Notes: generated by a model from the letters alone, not told the origin. DNA of 38,714 nucleotides from Formivibrio sp. (GCA_031291275.1 JARLJJ010000304.1:1-38714), one strand, 5' to 3'. Positions 1 to 9,324 are shown, numbered from the stretch's first letter. A program made the numbers and translations.

Positions 1-1395
1 CGGGGTATCACCCCAGCGCAGATAAGGCGTCAGGCCACTGCGGTTTTCGACGTGTCCTTCCAGAACCCCCGGCTTGCCTGCGGGAAGCTGGCTAACAATC
101 CGTCCTTGCTGATCCACAATGGCGGTCGCGCCAGTATTGGTCGCGCGTATCATCCAGCGCCCGGTTTCCAGTGCGCGAGCGCGTGCCATTTGCAGGTGCT
201 GCTCCGCTGCCCATGAGCCATCAAACCAGGCCATATTGCTGACATTGGCCAATAGCGTGGCTTGGGCTGCAGTGTGGCGCAGTTCATTGCCAAAGATATC
301 TTCGTAGCAAACGTTGGCCGCCATGCGTGTGGCGCCCAGCAGCAATGGCGCTTGCGTTGCACTGCCGCGCACAAAGTCTGACATCGGCATTTGCATGAAA
401 TCGTACATCCAGCCAAAAATGCTTGGCAACGGAACGAATTCGCCAAAAGGCACCAGATGATGCTTGTTATAACGTTGCGGCGTGCCGTTCAGGGTGATGA
501 CGCTGTTCAGGTATGCGCCATCTTTTCCGGTGATAAAGCCGGACACCAGTGTGGCGCCACGCGGGGCCACCAGTTGTTGCAGGGCGTCCAGGTAGTCTGC
601 AGGCATGCTGCTGAATAGCACGGGTATCGCGGCCTCAGGCAATAGCACCAACTGGCCGTGCGTCTGGCTGACCAGATTGAAATAGCGCTGCAGTGTCTTG
701 TCGAATAGACGTATGTCCCAGCGTTCTGATTGCGGGATGCCGCCCTGTACCAGGCTAACACTAATCAAGGCTTTATCTGCTTGAGTCCAGGCGACTTGTT
801 GCCAGCCCAAACTCGCAAGAGTGACGGCGGCCAATGTCACCAGCCCTAGACGCCAGCGCCAAACAGTGAGTGCCGCGACCATCGCCAGCAACCAGCCGAC
901 GCCATACACGCCCAGCAAGGGGAACCAGCCTGCGAGTAGTTTGACTTGGCTGGTCCCGATGCTGGCCCAAGCGAAGCCGGTGAACAACCAGCCACGCAAC
1001 CATTCGGTCAAAATAAACAGAGAAGGAAGCAGTAGCGGCCAGCGCAGCGAAGGGGGGCAAGGCAGGCGATGGGCCAGCCAAGCCGCGAGCATGGGAAACA
1101 ATGCTAGATAGGCGGCAAACAGTAGCACGCAACCCGCCGCCATCCAGCCCGGCATGCCGCCAAAAGAGTGCATGCTGATATATACCCAGTGCACGTTGCC
1201 GACAAAAAACCCCAAACCAAAGGCGAAGCCGCGCCCTGTTGCTACGCTTGCGTTGGGCGCCTTGCCGATTGCCCAAAATAACAGGGCCAGTGCGGCAAAG
1301 ATCAAACCGGGGACTTCCAGTGGAGCGAAAGAAAAAACAGTACTGGCGCCAGCCAGGGCCAGCAGTGCTGGCAGGCGCAGGGATGAGGTCTGCAT
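1..1395 (-). CDS. lnt: apolipoprotein N-acyltransferase, 3' end outside window
   Basis: Inner-membrane enzyme that adds the third acyl chain to the N-terminal cysteine of apolipoproteins, using phospholipid as donor. I read 465 codons from the ATG at 1395 without a stop; the last part lies beyond base 1. The N-terminal 200 residues are several hydrophobic segments, followed by a nitrilase-type domain. All three catalytic residues of the family are visible: Glu254 in LLPEAA, Lys311 in RYNKHHLVPFGEF and Cys363 in NVCYEDIFG. The start overlaps the corC stop as TGATG, so translation is probably coupled. It is the last gene of the phoH-ybeY-corC-lnt order common in proteobacteria. Identification is very secure; only the C terminus is missing from view. 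Confidence 0.96.
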   Translation of the reverse strand, partial: MQTSSLRLPALLALAGASTVFSFAPLEVPGLIFAALALLFWAIGKAPNASVATGRGFAFGLGFFVGNVHWVYISMHSFGGMPGWMAAGCVLLFAAYLALFPMLAAWLAHRLPCPPSLRWPLLLPSLFILTEWLRGWLFTGFAWASIGTSQVKLLAGWFPLLGVYGVGWLLAMVAALTVWRWRLGLVTLAAVTLASLGWQQVAWTQADKALISVSLVQGGIPQSERWDIRLFDKTLQRYFNLVSQTHGQLVLLPEAAIPVLFSSMPADYLDALQQLVAPRGATLVSGFITGKDGAYLNSVITLNGTPQRYNKHHLVPFGEFVPLPSIFGWMYDFMQMPMSDFVRGSATQAPLLLGATRMAANVCYEDIFGNELRHTAAQATLLANVSNMAWFDGSWAAEQHLQMARARALETGRWMIRATNTGATAIVDQQGRIVSQLPAGKPGVLEGHVENRSGLTPYLRWGDTP

Positions 1396-2258
1396 CAGTT
1401 TTCCGTGACGGGGGGCAGTTCGGGCAAGCGTTCTATCTGCAGCGAGTGAATACGCCGGCTGTCAGCGCGCAGGATCAGGAAGTGCAGGCCGTCAAAGCTG
1501 ACCGTTTCGCCACGCTTGGGCAGGTGTCCGAAGTGGTTGATGACGAGGCCTGCCACGGTATCGAACTCTTCATCGGAAAAGACACAGCCTAATGCGGTAT
1601 TCAGGTCGTCGATGGGGGTGACTCCCTTGACGCGCCAGTGATTTTCACGTTCCTGAATGATGTTGTCTTCCTGTTCGTCGTAATCGAATTCGTCCTCGAT
1701 ATCGCCGACGATTTGTTCAATCACATCCTCGATGGTGACGAGGCCGGCAATGCCGCCATATTCATTGACGACAATCGCCATGTGGTTGCGATTGTTGCGG
1801 AAATCCTTCAGAAGCACGTTCAGGTGCTTGGATTCCGGGATGAATACGGCCGGGCGTAGCATGTCGCGGACATTGAATTCGCCTTCGGAGGCGTAATGGC
1901 GCAACAAATCCTTGGCCAGCAGAATGCCGATGACATTATCTTTGCTGCCATCAATCACCGGGAAGCGTGAGTGTGCCGCTTCAATCACATACGGGATGAA
2001 CTCTTCCGGGGATTGGGCGATGTCAATGAAGTCCATCTGGCTGCGCGGCACCATGACATCGCGTACCTGCATTTCGCCGACAGAAAGCACGCCTTCGATC
2101 ATGCCGAGCGCATCAGCGTCCAGCAAACTGCGTTCAAATGCGGAGTGGAGCATGTCTGCCAGTTCGCCAAGATTTTCCGGCTCCCGAAGCAGCAATTGGG
2201 ATAAACGTTCTAGCCAGCCCGGCTTGGGACTGGCGGTCGGCGATGAAGCCTCATCCAT
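1395..2258 (-). CDS. corC: CorC/HlyC family transporter-associated protein (YbeX)
   Basis: A 287-residue soluble CBS-domain protein of the CorC/YbeX type. The family is linked to Mg2+/Co2+ efflux and, through its operon partners, to ribosome and RNA metabolism. A tandem CBS pair covers roughly residues 65-190 (starting near VRDVMVPRSQMDFID, with IVVNEYGGIAGLVTIEDVIE near the end). A C-terminal CorC_HlyC domain follows (about 205-285, with DEEFDTVAGLVINHFGHLP). No membrane segments are present, as expected for the short CorC form. It starts 5 bases after the ybeY stop and ends overlapping the lnt ATG, so it sits in the middle of one operon. The biochemical role of the family is still debated; the family assignment is not. 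Confidence 0.93.
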   Translation of the reverse strand: MDEASSPTASPKPGWLERLSQLLLREPENLGELADMLHSAFERSLLDADALGMIEGVLSVGEMQVRDVMVPRSQMDFIDIAQSPEEFIPYVIEAAHSRFPVIDGSKDNVIGILLAKDLLRHYASEGEFNVRDMLRPAVFIPESKHLNVLLKDFRNNRNHMAIVVNEYGGIAGLVTIEDVIEQIVGDIEDEFDYDEQEDNIIQERENHWRVKGVTPIDDLNTALGCVFSDEEFDTVAGLVINHFGHLPKRGETVSFDGLHFLILRADSRRIHSLQIERLPELPPVTEN

Positions 2259-2263
2259 ACAGG

Positions 2264-2740
2264 TTACAACTCCATATCCATTCGATAAGGATCATCATAA
2301 CCCAAGGATGTGACAATTTGCTTTTCCAGTGCTTCCATTGCTTCCGCTTCATCATCGTCGAGATGGTCAAAACCTTGCAGGTGCAGCACGCCATGCACCA
2401 CCAGATGGCAATAATGCGCATCCAGGCTGATGCCCTGCTCCGCAGCCTCACGCTCGACCACCGGTGCGCAAAGGACGATGTCGCCCAAGAGCGGCAGACC
2501 TGGAATATCCGGCATGTCTTCGTCGAAGGTGAAGGTCAGCACATTGGTTGCGTAATCCTTGCCGCGATAATCGCGGTTGAGCGTCTGGCCTTCGTCATTG
2601 TCCACAATGCGAAAGGTGATTTCGGCATTGGTGATATCGGACTGCAATGCGGCAGTGGCCCATTGTTTGATCTGGGTGCGCGTCGGAAGGCCGCTTGCAG
2701 TGCTGGCGTTTTGCAGTGCCAGTTTGAGTTTGGCTTTCAT
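2264..2740 (-). CDS. ybeY: endoribonuclease YbeY, rRNA maturation factor
   Basis: Metal-dependent endoribonuclease involved in 16S rRNA 3'-end maturation and ribosome quality control, acting in the cytoplasm. The protein has 158 residues, the usual length. The family signature HGVLHLQGFDH lies at residues 116-126 and supplies the three zinc-binding histidines (116, 120, 126). The start ATG overlaps the phoH stop by four bases (ATGA), indicating translational coupling with the PhoH ATPase, its regular neighbour. CorC follows five bases downstream. Confidence 0.96.
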   Translation of the reverse strand: MKAKLKLALQNASTASGLPTRTQIKQWATAALQSDITNAEITFRIVDNDEGQTLNRDYRGKDYATNVLTFTFDEDMPDIPGLPLLGDIVLCAPVVEREAAEQGISLDAHYCHLVVHGVLHLQGFDHLDDDEAEAMEALEKQIVTSLGYDDPYRMDMEL

Positions 2741-3708
2741 TTCTTGTTCCCTTCGGTATTGCGCAAGGTTTGGCGCTCGTAGGCATCAACGATTTTCTGT
2801 ACCAGCGGGTGGCGTACCACATCCTCGCTGGTGAAATAATGCAACGCGATGCCGCGCACGTCGGCGAGAACCTCCTGCGCATCGACCAGGCCGGATTTCT
2901 GGTGTTTAGGCAGGTCCGTCTGGGTGGGATCGCCGGTAATGACTGCTTTGCTGCCGAAACCAATGCGGGTCAGAAACATCTTCATTTGTTCGGGCGAACT
3001 GTTTTGCGCTTCGTCCAGAATCACAAAGCTGTGGTTCAAGGTACGTCCGCGCATAAACGCGAGCGGCGCGATTTCGATGACGCCTTTCTCAAAACAACGC
3101 GTAACCCGGTCGAAACCCATCAGGTCATACAGTGCATCGTAGAGGGGACGCAGATAGGGATCGACCTTTTGCACCAGATCTCCAGGCAAAAAGCCGAGCT
3201 TCTCGCCTGCCTCCACTGCCGGGCGAACCAGAATCAGCCGTTTGACCACGTCGCGTTCGAGTGCATCGACCGCGCAGGCCACGGCGAGATAGGTCTTGCC
3301 GGTGCCGGCCGGTCCAATGCCGAAAGTAATGTCGTGTTCCTGAATGGCCTTGATATAGCCGGTCTGGCGTGGCGTGCGTCCGTGCAGGTCGGTGCGGCGG
3401 GTTTTCAGCGGTAAGACCGCCTCGCTGGAAATGGCATCGCCATTCTTGGGCAGGATCAGTTCAATCAGGTCGAGCTGGATCACATCCAGATCGAGCGGAT
3501 TGTCGGCTTGGTTATAAAAGTGTTGCAGCGCGGTGACCGCTTGCTCGATCCGCTTGTTGGGGCCGGATACGCGGAACTGCTCGTTGCGCCTGGCAATCGT
3601 GACATCCAGTGCGTTTTCGATCTGCTTGAGATGTTCGTCCAGTACGCCACACAGATTGGCGAGGCGCTTGTTGTTGACCGGCGTAAAGGCAATGGTTTGG
3701 GTATTCAC
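2737..3708 (-). CDS. ybeZ: PhoH-like ATPase (YbeZ)
   Basis: Cytoplasmic P-loop ATPase of the PhoH family, 323 residues, thought to work with YbeY in RNA metabolism. Walker A is GPAGTGKT at residues 132-139 and Walker B is FVILDEAQ at about 228-235. The N-terminal 100 residues resemble the usual KH-like extension of YbeZ. The only sensible start is a GTG at 3708. An AGGA inside the last codons of the upstream YciI-like gene lies six bases before it, and just two bases separate that stop from this GTG. The gene therefore looks translationally coupled on both sides. In many relatives miaB directly precedes phoH; here miaB is 3.9 kb upstream. Confidence 0.94.
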   Translation of the reverse strand: MNTQTIAFTPVNNKRLANLCGVLDEHLKQIENALDVTIARRNEQFRVSGPNKRIEQAVTALQHFYNQADNPLDLDVIQLDLIELILPKNGDAISSEAVLPLKTRRTDLHGRTPRQTGYIKAIQEHDITFGIGPAGTGKTYLAVACAVDALERDVVKRLILVRPAVEAGEKLGFLPGDLVQKVDPYLRPLYDALYDLMGFDRVTRCFEKGVIEIAPLAFMRGRTLNHSFVILDEAQNSSPEQMKMFLTRIGFGSKAVITGDPTQTDLPKHQKSGLVDAQEVLADVRGIALHYFTSEDVVRHPLVQKIVDAYERQTLRNTEGNKK

Positions 3709-3710
3709 TT

Positions 3711-3980
3711 CTATTCCTGGCTGTCAGATGGACTGCCCATTTCCACGATGTCATAGCGTGCTGCGCATGCAAGGGAAAACGGCGAGTTGGCGAGGATGGT
3801 TTCCAGTGCCATGCGATCAACGCCCTGGACCAGAATGGCGCCACCGGTGCGCCCCACATTGCTGCCAGACGAGATGAAAACGCCGGTTTCGTGGTGGCGT
3901 TTCAGCCACTCTGCATGGGCGGGAAGCAAAGACTCCCTTTCTTCGCGGGAGACCAGATAAGTGGAGGTGACGACGAACAA
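3711..3980 (-). CDS. YciI-like protein
   Basis: A small cytoplasmic protein of about 89 residues resembling the YCII-related ferredoxin-like fold family. Visible features are an opening beta strand (FVVTSTYLV), a LLPAHAEWLKRH helix with the typical histidine, and a GVFISSGSNVGRTGGAILV core. I place the start at a TTG at 3980, because AAGGA lies just upstream and the beta-strand core begins right after it. A second TTG at 3995 in the same frame would add five residues. It ends two bases before the phoH GTG, so it is the first gene of the phoH-ybeY-corC-lnt transcript. Its biochemical function is unknown; YciI relatives are sometimes dehalogenase-like or detoxifying, which is not testable here. 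Confidence 0.75.
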   Translation of the reverse strand: MFVVTSTYLVSREERESLLPAHAEWLKRHHETGVFISSGSNVGRTGGAILVQGVDRMALETILANSPFSLACAARYDIVEMGSPSDSQE

Positions 3981-4264
3981 GGGGGCTTCCTTCAATCTGC
4001 ACAGAAAATAAACCAGATGGTCGATCGGATCTGATCGCCAGGAGCAAAGAGCTTGATTCGCAGTCTTTTCCCGTTTGACTCCATGATACCTTGCCTTGCG
4101 TGCCGAGTTAAACCACGGATGTGGCGCTATTACCGGATTTTTGGACTAGTGATTTTGACCGAGGCATTTCGCGGGTGGGCAAGTGCGGTAAAACAGTGCT
4201 ATTTGTTACATGTCGTTACCTTGTGGTACGGTTTGTCCTCAAAATGCAAGGGAGGCCACTGGCC

Positions 4265-5488
4265 ATGACCAACCTGAATATTTCTTCGCTGTTGGTTTTG
4301 CAGTCCACGCTACTGACTGACACGCTGATGGGTTTTGCCGTCGCGCTGATTCTGGCGGCGCTCTGTGGCGAATACCTGTACCGAAAACTCGGCTGGCCGC
4401 GCATCATGGGTTATGTACTGGTTGGCCTGGTTTCCAGCATGGCCGGTATTGGTTATGACGAAGCGAGCTTGCCGGCCGAGTTTCGCGTGGTGATGGATCT
4501 GGCCTTGGCGCTCTTGCTGTTCGAGCTGGGCGTGCGGATCAATCTCAAGTGGCTGAAGGCAAATCCCTGGCTTATCGCGACCAGCCTGTTCGAAGCTAGC
4601 CTGAGCTTTGCCGTGGTCATGCTGGTGCTGCATTTTTTCGGGTTGGAGTGGCGGGCTTCGATGGCCATTGCCACCATCTGCATGGCTACGTCGCCAGCGA
4701 TCGTGATGCGCGTGGTCAGTGAATCGCGTGCGGAAGGACAGATATCGGAACGGCTGACCCTGCTGACCGGGTTGAACAGCATCTATGCCATTCTGGCGAC
4801 CAAGGTCGTGATGAGCTGGGTGCAGATCGGCATGGATGGTGCGTTGCTCAAAACAATGCTGCAACCGGCCTATGCGCTGTTTGGTGCCTTGTTGCTCGCA
4901 GTGGTCCTGACGTGGGCCATGCTGCATGTCGTGAGGTACTTCAAGCTGAGTCAGGAAAACTCGCTGCTGCTGATCTTTGGCCTGTTGCTGCTGACCACCA
5001 CCGTCGCCCGGGTGCTGCAGGTCTCGGTGATCCTGGTCCCGCTACTGGCAGGTATCCTGCTGCGCAGCCAGACCGACCGACCGCTGATCTGGCCGCGCCA
5101 TTTCGGGACTGCGGGCGGTATTCTGGTGGCGTTATTGTTCGTTTTCACCGGCTTATCCATTCGGCCTCAATTGTTTCTGACCGGCGGTCTGGCGGCGGTG
5201 GCCTTGATCTTGTTACGGGCCGGGGCAAAAACCGCGGGGGTGGTGGTTTTTGCCCACCCGAGTGGCTTGACGCTGCGCCAGGGTTTAAGCCTTGGTCTGG
5301 CGCTTTCCCCCTTGTCTGCCGTGGCATTTTCCCAGGTAGTGGATTTCCAATCGTTACTACCTGAATTTTCCGGGCAGCTCGCACCGTTTGTGTTGAGTGC
5401 GGTCGCATTTACGGAATTGCTTGGGCCGCTATTGGTACTCTGGGCCTTGCGTCGTTGCAACGAAACGCACATTGGCGATGTCGATTGA
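4265..5488 (+). CDS. CPA2-type monovalent cation:proton antiporter
   Basis: Integral membrane Na+/H+ or K+/H+ exchanger of the CPA2/Kef group, 407 residues with about twelve hydrophobic segments. The ATG at 4265 is chosen because GGAGG at 4251-4255 sits nine bases upstream. An in-frame extension to 4121 has no such signal. Only the exchanger membrane domain is present: the NAD-binding KTN/TrkA-N domain of KefB/KefC is absent, so glutathione control as in Kef cannot be assumed. It is the first of three plus-strand genes (antiporter, carboxylate-amine ligase, amidotransferase-like hydrolase) embedded between minus-strand phoH/yciI and miaB. The specific ion is not predictable from sequence. Confidence 0.85.
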   Translation: MTNLNISSLLVLQSTLLTDTLMGFAVALILAALCGEYLYRKLGWPRIMGYVLVGLVSSMAGIGYDEASLPAEFRVVMDLALALLLFELGVRINLKWLKANPWLIATSLFEASLSFAVVMLVLHFFGLEWRASMAIATICMATSPAIVMRVVSESRAEGQISERLTLLTGLNSIYAILATKVVMSWVQIGMDGALLKTMLQPAYALFGALLLAVVLTWAMLHVVRYFKLSQENSLLLIFGLLLLTTTVARVLQVSVILVPLLAGILLRSQTDRPLIWPRHFGTAGGILVALLFVFTGLSIRPQLFLTGGLAAVALILLRAGAKTAGVVVFAHPSGLTLRQGLSLGLALSPLSAVAFSQVVDFQSLLPEFSGQLAPFVLSAVAFTELLGPLLVLWALRRCNETHIGDVD

Positions 5489-5680
5489 AGCCGCTGGCAA
5501 CGCGGCGGGCTGGCAATTCCAAGTCCCGGCAAAGCCGGGCCTGGCCATGGAATACTTGGATTTTGCAGCCTGCTTATTTATTCCCAGCCCTTCCGCCCCT
5601 CCCTGAGGGGAAACCTTGCTTTGCAAGAAGGGCATCAATCTAACATCGGCGAAGCCGGTTGAATGCAAGGGATATTTACC
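5489..5680 (+). other. leader/intergenic tract with small inverted repeats
   Basis: No gene. The 192 bases between the antiporter and the ligase gene contain the GC-rich hairpin CCCGGCAAAGCCGGG at 5524-5538. It is flanked by TCCAAGT (5518-5524) and its complement ACTTGGA (5554-5560). There is no T-run, so it is not an obvious Rho-independent terminator. It could be an attenuator, a processing site or merely a local palindrome. Confidence 0.35.
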
Positions 5681-6808
5681 ATGCTTGAAGATTTTCACGA
5701 TTCCCGGCCATTGTCGATGGGCGTCGAACTGGAATTGCAGATCGTCAACAAGCGCGATTACGATCTAACCCCGTGCGCCGCCGATTTGTTGCGCCTGCTG
5801 GAAAAAAAGGATCTGCCGGGCGATATCAAGCCGGAAATCACCACAAGCATGATCGAGTTATCGACGGATATTTGTCAGTCGTATCAGGATGTGATCGACC
5901 AGCTGACGCCGATCCGCGATGCGATCGTCAAGGCCGCGCGCAAGCTTGATGTCGGCATCTGTGGTGGCGGCACCCATCCATTCCAGCACTGGAGCCAGCA
6001 GCGCATTTTCGATACGCCGCGTTTTCACCAGATCTCCGAACTTTACGGCTACCTGTCCAAGCAGTTCACCATCTTTGGCCAGCATGTGCACATCGGCTGT
6101 CCCGGACCCGATGAGGCGCTGGTGTTGCTGCATGGGCTGTCGCGCTACATTCCGCATTTCATCGCGCTGACTGCGTCTTCTCCGTTCGTGCAGGGCGTGG
6201 ATACCGGGTTTCATTCGGCACGGCTCAACTCGGTATTCGCTTTTCCGCTTTCCGGCCGGGCACCGTTTGTCACGACCTGGGAAGACTTCACCCGCTTTTA
6301 CGAAAAAATGACCCGAACCGGCGTGGTCAAGAGCATGAAGGATTTCTACTGGGACATCCGGCCCAAACCCGAATTCGGCACGATCGAGGTGCGGGTGATG
6401 GATACTCCGCTGACCATCGAACGTGCGGCGATGGTGGCGGCCTACATCCAGTGCGTGGCACGTTGGCTGATGGTGGAAAAAACCGTTCGCCCTGAAGAAG
6501 ATCATTACCTGCCGTATACCTTCAACCGCTTTCAGGCCTGCCGTTTCGGTCTGGACGGCACGATTGCCGACCCGGTCACTGGCGAGCACCGAACGATCCG
6601 CGAGGATATTTTGTCGCTATTGGAAAAGCTGGCGCCGCATGCGACCGAACTGGAAGCCGGTGAGGCTTGCCGACAAGTTGGTGAACTGGCCAAGGGAAAA
6701 AATAATGATGCCAGCTGGCTGAGAAATCTGCAGGACCACGAACAGCTGTTGCCGGAAGTGGTGCGTCAGCAGTGTCTGTTGTGGCAAGGAACGCCTTTGC
6801 CGGCGTAA
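5681..6808 (+). CDS. carboxylate-amine ligase, YbdK/GCS2 family
   Basis: ATP-dependent ligase of the glutamate-cysteine ligase type 2 family (YbdK-like). Members join a glutamate gamma-carboxyl to an amine; E. coli YbdK has only weak gamma-glutamylcysteine synthetase activity and its true substrate is unclear. The 375-residue length matches the family (about 370). Visible family blocks are [11 protein letters not shown] near the N terminus, [40 protein letters not shown] and the late [10 protein letters not shown] chose the ATG at 5681 with AAGGGA nine bases upstream over an ATG 18 bases earlier. The gamma-glutamyl hydrolase-like gene follows 12 bases downstream, suggesting that the two act on the same gamma-glutamyl compound. 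Confidence 0.88.
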   Translation: MLEDFHDSRPLSMGVELELQIVNKRDYDLTPCAADLLRLLEKKDLPGDIKPEITTSMIELSTDICQSYQDVIDQLTPIRDAIVKAARKLDVGICGGGTHPFQHWSQQRIFDTPRFHQISELYGYLSKQFTIFGQHVHIGCPGPDEALVLLHGLSRYIPHFIALTASSPFVQGVDTGFHSARLNSVFAFPLSGRAPFVTTWEDFTRFYEKMTRTGVVKSMKDFYWDIRPKPEFGTIEVRVMDTPLTIERAAMVAAYIQCVARWLMVEKTVRPEEDHYLPYTFNRFQACRFGLDGTIADPVTGEHRTIREDILSLLEKLAPHATELEAGEACRQVGELAKGKNNDASWLRNLQDHEQLLPEVVRQQCLLWQGTPLPA

Positions 6809-6820
6809 AGACTGGCGAGA

Positions 6821-7609
6821 ATGACCATGAACCCGGCCAAGCCATTGCGCATTGGATTGACTGCGCGGCTGATGCACAAACCCCCTGCGGAATTGGGTTT
6901 CCCGGGCAAGCGCCTGCAATATATAGAGCAATCGATTGCCCATTGGGTGATGCGTCAGGGCGCGCTGGCCTTTATGGTGCCCAGCATCGAAGCCGGCGAT
7001 ACGCTGGTGCGGCGTGATGTTTCGGTCCGCCGTTACGTTGAAGCTTTGGATGGCTTGATCTTGCAAGGTGGTGCAGATGTTTCACCGATCAGTTACGGTG
7101 AAACCGCGCTGCGGCCGGAGTGGGAAGGCGACCGCGTGCGTGATCTGTACGAAACCGAATTGATCTGGGAATTCCTGATCCAGGGCAAACCGATCATGGG
7201 CATTTGCCGTGGCTGCCAATTGATCAATGTCGCCTTCGGCGGCAGCCTGTACCAGGACATTGCCACGCAATTGCCTGATGTCCAGCGGCATGTCGATGCC
7301 ACGTTGTATGACCGGCTGGATCATGCCATTACATTTGCGGAGGATGGCTGGTTGCAGCATATCTACCAAGGCTTGCCGCAAGGCTGGGTTAACAGCATTC
7401 ATCATCAATCCATTCGTCGGCTAGGCAACGATCTGGCCATTGAGGCCCTGGCCGAGGATGGCGTTGTCGAAGCGATCAGCAAGAAAGGCGAAGGTTTCCT
7501 GGTCGGGGTGCAATGGCATCCCGAGTTTCACCCCGTAGGCAGCGCATTGCTCGATGGCGGGCCATTGTTGGCCGCTTTTCTCGCTGCCGCGAACAAAACC
7601 CGCCGTTAA
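6821..7609 (+). CDS. gamma-glutamyl-gamma-aminobutyrate hydrolase family (peptidase C26)
   Basis: Class I glutamine amidotransferase-like hydrolase of the PuuD/C26 family. It is expected to cleave gamma-glutamyl amide bonds in the cytoplasm. Of 262 residues, the nucleophile is Cys129 in IMGICRGCQLINVAFGG, preceded by the LDGLILQGGADV block (about 77-87). The His-Glu pair of the triad is in GVQWHPEFH near residue 235, and NSIHHQSI precedes it. The start may be 6821 or the ATG six bases later. It follows the YbdK-type ligase by 12 bases and ends 15 bases before the convergent miaB stop. A ligase and a hydrolase of the same bond type in one operon is the interesting point; the substrate is unknown. 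Confidence 0.86.
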   Translation: MTMNPAKPLRIGLTARLMHKPPAELGFPGKRLQYIEQSIAHWVMRQGALAFMVPSIEAGDTLVRRDVSVRRYVEALDGLILQGGADVSPISYGETALRPEWEGDRVRDLYETELIWEFLIQGKPIMGICRGCQLINVAFGGSLYQDIATQLPDVQRHVDATLYDRLDHAITFAEDGWLQHIYQGLPQGWVNSIHHQSIRRLGNDLAIEALAEDGVVEAISKKGEGFLVGVQWHPEFHPVGSALLDGGPLLAAFLAAANKTRR

Positions 7610-7624
7610 TCCGCAAAATCCGTC

Positions 7625-8965
7625 TTATTGCCCCGATTCGCGCGTCACGATTTCGCCATGCAGGCTGTGCGGGAAAGTATGGGTGATGCTTACCTCGACA
7701 AAGCAGCCAATCAGGCGCGGGTTGCCGACGAAATTGACGATGCGGTTGTTGTCGGTGCGCCCGGCGAGTTCGTTCGGGTCTTTCTTCGATATTTTTTCCA
7801 CCAGCACGCGCTGCACGCTGCCGACCATGCCGCGGTTCACTTCGGTCGCAAGTTCGTCGATCCGTGCTTGCAGGCGCAGAAGCCGTTTGAGTTTTACTTC
7901 TTCCGGGACATCGTCAGGCAAATCTGCGGCCGGCGTGCCGGGGCGCTGGCTGTAGACAAAACTGAAGCTGGCATCGAAACCGACGTCGTCGATCACCTTC
8001 ATGGTCTTTTCAAAATCGTCCTCGGTTTCACCCGGGAATCCGATAATAAAATCGGACGACACGCACAAGTCCGGCCGCGCTTCTTTCAGCTTGCGCACCA
8101 GCGATTTGAATTCCAGCGTGGTATAGCCGCGTTTCATTGCCGCCAGTATGCGATCAGAACCGGATTGAATCGGCAGATGCAGGTGCGAAACCAGTTTGGG
8201 TAAGGTGCGGTAGCAGTCGATCAGGCGCTGGGTGATTTCGCGCGGATGGCTGGTGGTGTAACGCAGGCGTTCGAGGCCAGGGATTTCGTGCACATATTCG
8301 AGCAGCAGCGCGAAGTCGGCGATTTCGCCATCTTCCATCGCGCCGCGATAGGCATTCACGTTCTGCCCCAAGAGCGTGATTTCTTTCACGCCCTGCTGCG
8401 CGAGTCCTGCCACTTCGGTCAAGATGTCATCGAACGGCCGGCTGACTTCCTGCCCGCGCGTGAATGGCACGATGCAGAAGGTGCAAAACTTGGAGCAGCC
8501 TTCCATGATCGAAACGAAAGCCGAAGCCCCTTCGACCTTGGCCGGGGGCAGATGGTCGAATTTTTCAATTTCCGGGAACGAGATATCGACTTGCGACAGG
8601 CCCGTACGACGTTTTTTCGCCAGTAATTCGGGCAGACGGTGCAGCGTCTGCGGGCCGAAGACCACGTCGACATACGGTGCGCGTTTGATGATGTGCTCGC
8701 CTTCCTGGCTCGCCACACAGCCGCCCACAGCAATCATGATGTTCGGATTGGCTTTCTTCAGATCTTGAACTCGACCGAGATCGGAGAAGACTTTCTCTTG
8801 CGCTTTTTCCCGGATCGAACAGGTATTGAAGAGGATCACATCGGCCTCTTCCACCTTGTCGGTCTTGACATGGCCTTCGGCCTGATTGAGCACATCGGCC
8901 ATCTTGTCCGAGTCGTACTCGTTCATCTGGCAGCCGTAGGTTTTGATGAATACTTTCTTGGTCAC
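7625..8965 (-). CDS. miaB: tRNA-2-methylthio-N6-dimethylallyladenosine synthase
   Basis: Radical-SAM methylthiotransferase that converts i6A37 to ms2i6A37 in tRNAs reading UNN codons. Length is 446 residues. The UPF0004 domain carries the three auxiliary-cluster cysteines ([31 protein letters not shown]). The radical SAM loop is [15 protein letters not shown], and a TRAM domain forms the last 65 or so residues. Paralogues RimO and MtaB are excluded by the match to MiaB-type motifs such as [12 protein letters not shown]. In many relatives phoH follows miaB directly; here the yciI-phoH operon and an opposite-strand trio separate them. Confidence 0.96.
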   Translation of the reverse strand: MTKKVFIKTYGCQMNEYDSDKMADVLNQAEGHVKTDKVEEADVILFNTCSIREKAQEKVFSDLGRVQDLKKANPNIMIAVGGCVASQEGEHIIKRAPYVDVVFGPQTLHRLPELLAKKRRTGLSQVDISFPEIEKFDHLPPAKVEGASAFVSIMEGCSKFCTFCIVPFTRGQEVSRPFDDILTEVAGLAQQGVKEITLLGQNVNAYRGAMEDGEIADFALLLEYVHEIPGLERLRYTTSHPREITQRLIDCYRTLPKLVSHLHLPIQSGSDRILAAMKRGYTTLEFKSLVRKLKEARPDLCVSSDFIIGFPGETEDDFEKTMKVIDDVGFDASFSFVYSQRPGTPAADLPDDVPEEVKLKRLLRLQARIDELATEVNRGMVGSVQRVLVEKISKKDPNELAGRTDNNRIVNFVGNPRLIGCFVEVSITHTFPHSLHGEIVTRESGQ

Positions 8966-9024
8966 TTTCTTGCCTGGATGATAAAGAGGGTTACTGATCC
9001 ATTCCTGCGAATAAAAGCCCTGCC

Positions 9025-9324
9025 CTAGTCGAGCTTGCGGTCAGCAAGCTCCTGCGGGGTGAGCATCCAAATCTGGAAAAGTTCGCCGCGAGGATCAAGC
9101 TGATAACCCACTTGAGTTCCTATGGATAAATTCCGTACAAAAATCAGCGCATTGTTCTGGTTGAGTACCCGCAAACCAGGGGCGGTGCGAAAGGTAGTCT
9201 CGGTGATCTTGACCTGATTGGGCTCAACTTCTTTCACTTTTCCGAAAAGGATGTTTGGCGGAAAGATGCGGGCATAAGCCGGGATGACAAGTAACATCAG
9301 CAATAAAAACAGATATTTACGCAT
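9025..9324 (-). CDS. small exported protein of unknown function
   Basis: I do not recognise a family. The 99-residue product starts at the ATG at 9324 and opens with a classical signal peptide: MRKY, then a run of leucines ending in IPAYA before RIFPP. The mature part of about 80 residues is beta-rich looking ([20 protein letters not shown], then [18 protein letters not shown]) and has no cysteines. A longer reading frame to 9393 exists, but it would put the signal peptide internally. It lies between miaB and the HDOD gene, all on the minus strand, with separate intergenic gaps. Periplasmic location is inferred from the leader only. Confidence 0.7.
   Translation of the reverse strand: MRKYLFLLLMLLVIPAYARIFPPNILFGKVKEVEPNQVKITETTFRTAPGLRVLNQNNALIFVRNLSIGTQVGYQLDPRGELFQIWMLTPQELADRKLD

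Noticed and set aside
5858..6589. Long minus-strand frame opposite the ligase gene
   Set aside because: It is the mirror frame of a strongly conserved plus-strand enzyme and has no protein-like features of its own.
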